Source: Kiritimatiellia bacterium
Lineage (GTDB): Bacteria; Verrucomicrobiota; Kiritimatiellia; JAFGHX01
Assembly (NCBI GenBank): GCA_016929905.1
Contig: JAFGHX010000259.1
Coordinates: forward strand, 31,645-95,644
Length of the DNA: 64,000 nt
Direction of reading: 5' to 3'
How positions within the stretch are numbered: the stretch's first letter is position 1; each line of letters starts with the position of its first letter. The position numbers and the translations under genes are program-made. Under the pieces are notes generated by a model. The model had not been told where the DNA came from and made no database searches. It saw nothing but the letters and a program-made list of their open reading frames with translations. Below are positions 60,274 through 64,000 of the stretch, piece after piece.

Positions 60274-61689
60274 TCATTGCCAGACACCCGGAATGCGCTC
60301 CCCGCATTTCGGGCATTGGCCCTTGCCGTGGTCGGTGACGTGGTAGGCGTAGCGATCGACGACGAGCGTCGCGCACTTCGGGCACCAGGTGTTCTCGCTC
60401 GCGCCGCCGGGCAGACCGCCGCCGTAGACGTAACGGCAGCCCTGCCCCAGCGCGATCTCGCGCGCGCGGCGCAGAACGGCCGGCGGCGTGGCGGCAATGT
60501 TCCGGACTTTGTACGCCGGATGATACGGGGTGAAATGGATCGGCACGTCCGGGCCCAACTCCTTGACGATCCAGTCGCTCATCCGCTTGATTTCGTCGGC
60601 GCCGTCGTTCAGCGTGGGGATGAGCAGCGTGACGATTTCGAGCCATGTGCCGGATTCCCGGATGCGTTTCAGCGAATCGAGCACGGGCTGCAGGACGCCG
60701 CCGCACATATCGGCGTAGAACGCCTGGCTGAACGACTTCAGATCCACTTTCACCGCCTTGACGTGCGGGAGCAGCGCCTTCTGCGCCTCGGCGCCGATGA
60801 ACCCGTTTGAGACGACCACGCTGTCGATCCCGAGCGCGTTGCCCGCCTTGGCGCAATCGATCGCGTACTCGCAGAAAACCGTCGGCTCGTTGTAGGTGTA
60901 GGCGATCGTCTTCGCCTTGGCGTGGGCGGCGGCCTGCGCAATGGCCTCGGGCGCGACGAACGGCCTGCGGAAGTCCGCCGGGCTGGCCTGCGATATCTCC
61001 CAGTTCTGACAGAACCGGCACGTGAAGTTGCAGCCGACGGTGGCGAGTGAGAACGCCTTGCTGCCGGGGTAAACGTGGAAGAAGGGCTTCTTTTCGATCG
61101 GATCGAGATGGATGGAGACGGGATAGCCGTACACCAGGCTGTAGTATGTGCCCTTCCGGTTCTCACGCACCCGGCAGTACCCGCGCTCGCCGTCGGCGAC
61201 CACGCAGCGGCGTGGGCACACGCCGCAGCGTACTTTGCCGCCGTCCAGCTTCTCGTAGAAGCGCGCTTCGCGCGGCTCGGCCGCCGGGGGCGCCGGCGGC
61301 TCGGCGCGCGCCGCCCGCTTGCCCGCCGCCAAACCCAGCACGGGGCCCGCCATCAGCGCCGCGCCCGTGCGGCACAGGAAGCGGCGGCGGGAGATCGGAA
61401 GAGTGGCAGCATGGAAGGGTGGCAGGGCGGAAGGGTGGAAGGATGGAAGGGTTGAAGAAGGGAAGGCTGCGGGGGTGGGGGGCGGATGCGGGCTTGTGCG
61501 TGCATCTTCCCGGTAAGCCCCGCGTCCGCGCACTCGGCGCGGCAAGCGTCGGCTTGTGGCGCCACAGGCGGCAACGTGCCCCGCCAAAGGCGGGGGCCGG
61601 GGCCCGGCCTGCGCTTCGGAGCAGCGCGGCCTACTTGGACCCCGAGCGGAGCTCACCCCAGAGGCTTTCACCGTCCGCCAATCCCCCAA
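60274..61689 (-). CDS. amrS: AmmeMemoRadiSam-type radical SAM enzyme (AmrS-like)
   Basis: Radical SAM motif CNFTCRFCQNW, with extra Cys motifs before it (CGVCPRRC) and a C-terminal zinc-ribbon-like CPKC...CPKC. This is the pattern of AmrS proteins. The substrate of AmrS is unknown; family members are usually encoded with MEMO1-like and AMMECR1-like genes, which are absent here. A Tat signal (SRRRFLCRTGAAL) lies at the N-terminus of the mature frame, near 61392. The start is unresolved: only a TTG at 61689 and some GTGs lie in frame upstream. The stretch between contains an 8-nt tandem repeat (61395-61480), and a nearby ATG is out of frame. The coordinates give the longest frame. The protein proper begins near 61400. 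Confidence 0.85.
   Translation of the reverse strand: MGDWRTVKASGVSSARGPSRPRCSEAQAGPRPPPLAGHVAACGATSRRLPRRVRGRGAYREDARTSPHPPPTPAAFPSSTLPSFHPSALPPFHAATLPISRRRFLCRTGAALMAGPVLGLAAGKRAARAEPPAPPAAEPREARFYEKLDGGKVRCGVCPRRCVVADGERGYCRVRENRKGTYYSLVYGYPVSIHLDPIEKKPFFHVYPGSKAFSLATVGCNFTCRFCQNWEISQASPADFRRPFVAPEAIAQAAAHAKAKTIAYTYNEPTVFCEYAIDCAKAGNALGIDSVVVSNGFIGAEAQKALLPHVKAVKVDLKSFSQAFYADMCGGVLQPVLDSLKRIRESGTWLEIVTLLIPTLNDGADEIKRMSDWIVKELGPDVPIHFTPYHPAYKVRNIAATPPAVLRRAREIALGQGCRYVYGGGLPGGASENTWCPKCATLVVDRYAYHVTDHGKGQCPKCGERIPGVWQ
61395..61480 (+). repeat. 8-nt tandem repeat at the 5' end of the radical SAM gene
   Basis: About nine degenerate units of GGAAGGGT-type sequence run directly up to the codons for the Tat signal. 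Because 8 is not a multiple of 3, a change of one unit would shift any start placed upstream into another frame. Confidence 0.8.
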
Positions 61690-61696
61690 TCATCCA

Positions 61697-61738
61697 TTCT
61701 TCCACTCTTCCACCCTTCCACCCTTCCGCTCTTCCGTT
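61697..61738 (+). repeat. 8-nt tandem repeat (ACCCTTCC type)
   Basis: Five or so units of ACYCTTCC, the reverse complement of the repeat at 61395-61480, lie between the 3' end of the xylose isomerase-like gene (61743) and the radical SAM gene. The two arrays thus form a long inverted pair about 220 bp apart. Confidence 0.75.
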
Positions 61739-61742
61739 CTGT

Positions 61743-62879
61743 TCACGCGTACATCGCATCGAACGCGTTCTGCGCGCTGAGCAGCGCCTGCCGCATCACG
61801 TCTTCGGCTTTCGCCGTTTCGCGGGCGGCCAGGAGCTTGAGCAGCGCATCGGAATCGAGTTGGGCCGCCGCCTTCGCGCACGCTTCCCAACTGAGCACGC
61901 TGCGCACGACGCGGTCGACGGCCTGTTCTTCATTGTCATAGGCGCGCGGCTGCATGTCGTGGCCTTTCCATCGTTCGAAGCCGGCCTGCGCGATCAGGCC
62001 CGCGATAGCGATGTTCATCCCGTTCACGCGCGCGCCGTGGTCGATGTCGAATTTGCCGGGCCCGCCGAGGATGATGCCGTCATTGTAGCCCTGGCTGTTG
62101 AGGTGCATATGGACCATGGCGTCGTTGTCGAGTTCCTCGACCGTGTCGTAGACGTGGTCGAGCCCGATCATCTCCGAATGACCGAACTCCTTGTTCACGC
62201 CCTTGCCTGCGCGGTCGACACCGAACTCCGACTCGAGCTTCAGCCAGAACAGCATGGCCGAGGCCACCGTCGGCAGCAGCATGGCCGGGTGCCCCTCGTT
62301 CGGCTTGGGCTCGATCCCGATGAAGAGCCGCCCGCCCGCCCTCGCTTCGTGTTTGCACAGACCCGCCACGCTTTCCTTCAGGTTCTGATACATCTGCCGG
62401 ATGCCGATGCTGGCGATGTCGTAGCCGTAGGAACCGTTCCAGAGCACGAACGTCGGCGCCAGGCCGGGTTCGGGATGCCAGGCCTTCTTCAGGGGCCCGT
62501 AGGCGAGATCCACGGCCTTCTCCCCGAGTGCCTCGGCCGCTTTGCGCTCGTTCGGGTCCAGCGAGGCCACGCCGCCGTACGCCCAGTGACTGTGCGCGCC
62601 GGGCGTGATGAGCGCCAGATGCATGCCGGCATCGACCAGGGCATCGGCCAGCTCGGCTGCGTTCCGCTCGTTGACCTCGGTGTCGTAGTGCACTTCGAGC
62701 CCGAGCCGGACATTGTCCGGCATGCGCGGCGCGATCTGCTCCTTGATCAGACGCACCGTCCCCGTCGTGTCCAGCTTGGAGCCGTCCCACGCGGGGCGCA
62801 TGTCGGCCGGTACGAAACCGCCTTTGCCCGCGTTGAAGGTCCATCGGCAGATGCTGTGCAGAGATGTGGACGGCGGCAT
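61743..62879 (-). CDS. Xylose isomerase-like TIM-barrel protein
   Basis: 378 aa, ATG after AGGAGG. The metal-site pattern follows class I xylose isomerase: GIEPKPNE (Glu190, Lys192) and KEFGHSEM (Glu231, His234, the usual spacing of three). The position corresponding to the next metal ligand, normally Asp in a HIDLN-type segment, is His259 in VHMHLNSQGYND. This suggests a changed metal site or another sugar. KFDIDHGARV supplies further acidic residues. The expected reaction is aldose-ketose isomerisation in the cytoplasm. No xylulokinase is adjacent. Its 5' side faces the divergent phoU gene. Confidence 0.82.
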   Translation of the reverse strand: MPPSTSLHSICRWTFNAGKGGFVPADMRPAWDGSKLDTTGTVRLIKEQIAPRMPDNVRLGLEVHYDTEVNERNAAELADALVDAGMHLALITPGAHSHWAYGGVASLDPNERKAAEALGEKAVDLAYGPLKKAWHPEPGLAPTFVLWNGSYGYDIASIGIRQMYQNLKESVAGLCKHEARAGGRLFIGIEPKPNEGHPAMLLPTVASAMLFWLKLESEFGVDRAGKGVNKEFGHSEMIGLDHVYDTVEELDNDAMVHMHLNSQGYNDGIILGGPGKFDIDHGARVNGMNIAIAGLIAQAGFERWKGHDMQPRAYDNEEQAVDRVVRSVLSWEACAKAAAQLDSDALLKLLAARETAKAEDVMRQALLSAQNAFDAMYA

Positions 62880-63039
62880 GGTTGTTCCTCCTGCGTCTGC
62901 GCTGGCGGGGCCCGAACCCGAGCGAGGCTCCTATTGAACGCCTTTCGCCGCGAAAAGGCAATGGTCATTTTTTCCGCGCGGGGCGGGACACATGTGTGGC
63001 ACATCGTGCCGCGGGGCGGCCGGGCCCGGGGCCCGGGGG

Positions 63040-63060
63040 GAAGCGGCGGGACGCCGCTTC
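63040..63060. repeat. Perfect GC hairpin
   Basis: GAAGCGGCG-GGA-CGCCGCTTC, 9-bp arms with a 3-nt loop, in the 305-bp gap between divergent genes. No transcript is expected to end here, so it is more likely a copy of a dispersed hairpin than a terminator. Confidence 0.55.
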
Positions 63061-63112
63061 TACTTTCGCCGCGCGGCGCGGGGCGAATTCTGCTCGATTC
63101 TACATCGCGGCT

Positions 63113-63142
63113 TTGTTCTTTATTAACATTACGGCGTATGAT
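63113..63142 (+). promoter_or_regulatory. Candidate sigma-70 promoter of phoU
   Basis: TTGTTC (63113-63118), an 18-bp AT-rich spacer and TATGAT (63137-63142) precede the phoU ATG by about 43 bp. No Pho-box-like repeats were seen. Confidence 0.55.
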
Positions 63143-63184
63143 AGAAGTGAAGGCGCTTCGGAGGCGGAGGAGCAGGGAGGCGTG

Positions 63185-63892
63185 ATGGATTTGCACCTAC
63201 AGCGGGAACTGGACAAGGTGAAAGGCCGTCTGCTCGAGATCAGCCGCAACATCACGGAGAACGTGCGGCAGGCGGTCGAAAGCCTGGCCAGCAGAGACAA
63301 GTGGCTGGCGCAGCAGGTGATCGCCTCCGATGTCTCGATCGACGACGCGGAAGTCGATCTGGAAGAAGATTGTCTCAAGATTCTGGCCCTGTACCACCCG
63401 GCGAACGATGACCTGCGGCTCGTCGTCGCCGTTCTCAAGATCAACGCCATGCTCGAACGGATCGGGGATCTGGCCGTGAACATAGCCGAGCGGAGCGTCT
63501 TTCTGGTCGATGCGGCCGAGATCGAGCTGCCGGCCGACCTGCCGCTCATGACCCGGAAGGTGCAGGACATGCTGCAGGACAGCCTGACCTCCCTGTTGAA
63601 TACCGACACCGATCTGGCGCGCCAGGTGTGTGCCAGGGACGACGAGGTGGATGATCTGAACCGGGAGCTATTCGGGTGGGTGGAGCGTGGGATTCGCGAA
63701 ACGCCGGAGCATACCGACGCGCTCATCCACATCCTGCTCGTCGCGCGGCATCTCGAGCGAATCGCGGATATGGCCACCAGCATCTCGACGGTGGTCGTCT
63801 ACATGGCGGAGGGCGAGATTATCCGCCACCAGACCGAGCACTTCCACCGGGGCGGTGGGGCCGGGGGGGCTGCGCCGGCCGCGGAAGGGTAG
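63185..63892 (+). CDS. phoU: Phosphate signalling protein PhoU
   Basis: 235 aa, ATG after GGGAGG. Two three-helix bundles are visible, each with the metal-binding E/DxxxD-type motif (LERIGDLAVNIAE and LERIADMATSIST). PhoU normally transmits the state of the PstSCAB transporter to the PhoR/PhoB system, working in the cytoplasm at the inner membrane. No pst or pho genes are to its left. They may lie beyond the right edge. The C-terminal ~20 aa are low-complexity (GGGAGGAAPAAEG). Confidence 0.94.
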   Translation: MDLHLQRELDKVKGRLLEISRNITENVRQAVESLASRDKWLAQQVIASDVSIDDAEVDLEEDCLKILALYHPANDDLRLVVAVLKINAMLERIGDLAVNIAERSVFLVDAAEIELPADLPLMTRKVQDMLQDSLTSLLNTDTDLARQVCARDDEVDDLNRELFGWVERGIRETPEHTDALIHILLVARHLERIADMATSISTVVVYMAEGEIIRHQTEHFHRGGGAGGAAPAAEG

Positions 63893-63930
63893 GCACACGC
63901 GCCAGTCGGCAAGTCGGTCGGCTCGTATCT

Positions 63931-64000
63931 TCCGCCGAAAGCGCGCGAAAAGGCAGATGCGTCTCTCGCCCGCTCACTCCGTTCGCTCGAGCCCGCAAAG
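63931..64000 (+). repeat. Composite dispersed repeat, copy 3 (cut by the window edge)
   Basis: CCGCCGAAAGCGCGCGAAAAGG followed by CTCTCGCCCGCTCAC and GCTCGAGCCCGCAAAG matches the first two blocks of the repeats at 7150-7239 and 211-256. The palindrome, if present, would be past the window end. Confidence 0.6.

Noticed and set aside
61395..61738. CRISPR array
   Set aside because: Units are only 8 nt, degenerate and without spacers. No cas gene is present in the window.
62942..62985. Intrinsic terminator (GCCTTTCGCCGCGAAAAGGC followed by TTTTTT)
   Set aside because: It lies between divergent genes with no plus-strand gene ending before it. The stem is imperfect and the T run is 8 nt away.
63185..63892. 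Pst/Pho operon
   Set aside because: Only phoU is within the window. No transporter or two-component genes can be seen before the edge.

Overview
The window is a GC-rich, gene-dense bacterial chromosome segment with no rRNA, tRNA, CRISPR array or phage gene that I can see. The gene content points to an anaerobic member of the PVC group, most likely Kiritimatiellota or a close relative in Verrucomicrobiota/Lentisphaerota. The reasons are three pyrrolysine-free MttB-family methyltransferases, a Cys-type sulfatase, AraC regulators, a heparinase II/III-like protein, very large secreted beta-helix proteins, a sigma factor with a long extracytoplasmic extension, and many short palindromic repeats between genes. 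The lineage is an inference from gene content.

Left part (1-7.4 kb): two AraC regulators, a beta-helix lipoprotein, a sulfatase divergent from its AraC neighbour, a membrane class III nucleotide cyclase and a guanine deaminase-like enzyme. Both ends of this part carry copies of a composite palindromic repeat.

Methylamine-type region (7.4-25.4 kb): on the minus strand, a zinc alcohol dehydrogenase, an MttB homologue, a sigma-54 activator with a degenerate receiver, and a patatin-like lipase. On the plus strand lies a probable operon of up to eleven genes: pseudo-receiver, proA, a GCS2-type glutamate-cysteine ligase, mttB, a DUF362/ferredoxin protein, mttB, a SAM methyltransferase, an OpuC-type ATPase, permease and binding protein, and a Gfo/Idh/MocA oxidoreductase. 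A clear -24/-12 (sigma-54) promoter precedes it, with a perfect 9+9 bp dyad about 150 bp further upstream, where an activator site would be expected. The simplest reading is import and demethylation of a quaternary amine under sigma-54 control. The transporter's binding protein appears to be circularly permuted.

Accessory block (25.4-27.9 kb): a MITE-like element with a 4-bp target duplication nested inside another repeat, an orphan GNAT-like acyltransferase, and a small gene pair encoding a DUF5678-like protein and a retropepsin-like protease.

Secreted-protein cluster (27.9-51.1 kb, all minus strand): eight large genes. At the upstream end is an ECF sigma factor joined through one membrane segment to an extracytoplasmic domain of about 1000 residues. 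The next two genes are paralogues of that extracytoplasmic domain, one with an added CBM9-like and one with an added LamG domain. Then follow three parallel beta-helix proteins, two of them tandem duplicates, and a heparinase II/III-like protein. This looks like a polysaccharide-use locus whose sigma factor may sense through a copy of its own secreted product.

Right part (51.5-64 kb): a TIM-barrel glycosidase-like protein translationally coupled to a CocE/NonD hydrolase, a 1563-residue C10 peptidase/beta-helix protein flanked by direct repeats of the 3' end of the amrS-like gene, the radical-SAM gene itself, a xylose isomerase-like protein, and PhoU. Simple 7- and 8-nt tandem repeats lie immediately before or at several start codons across the window.
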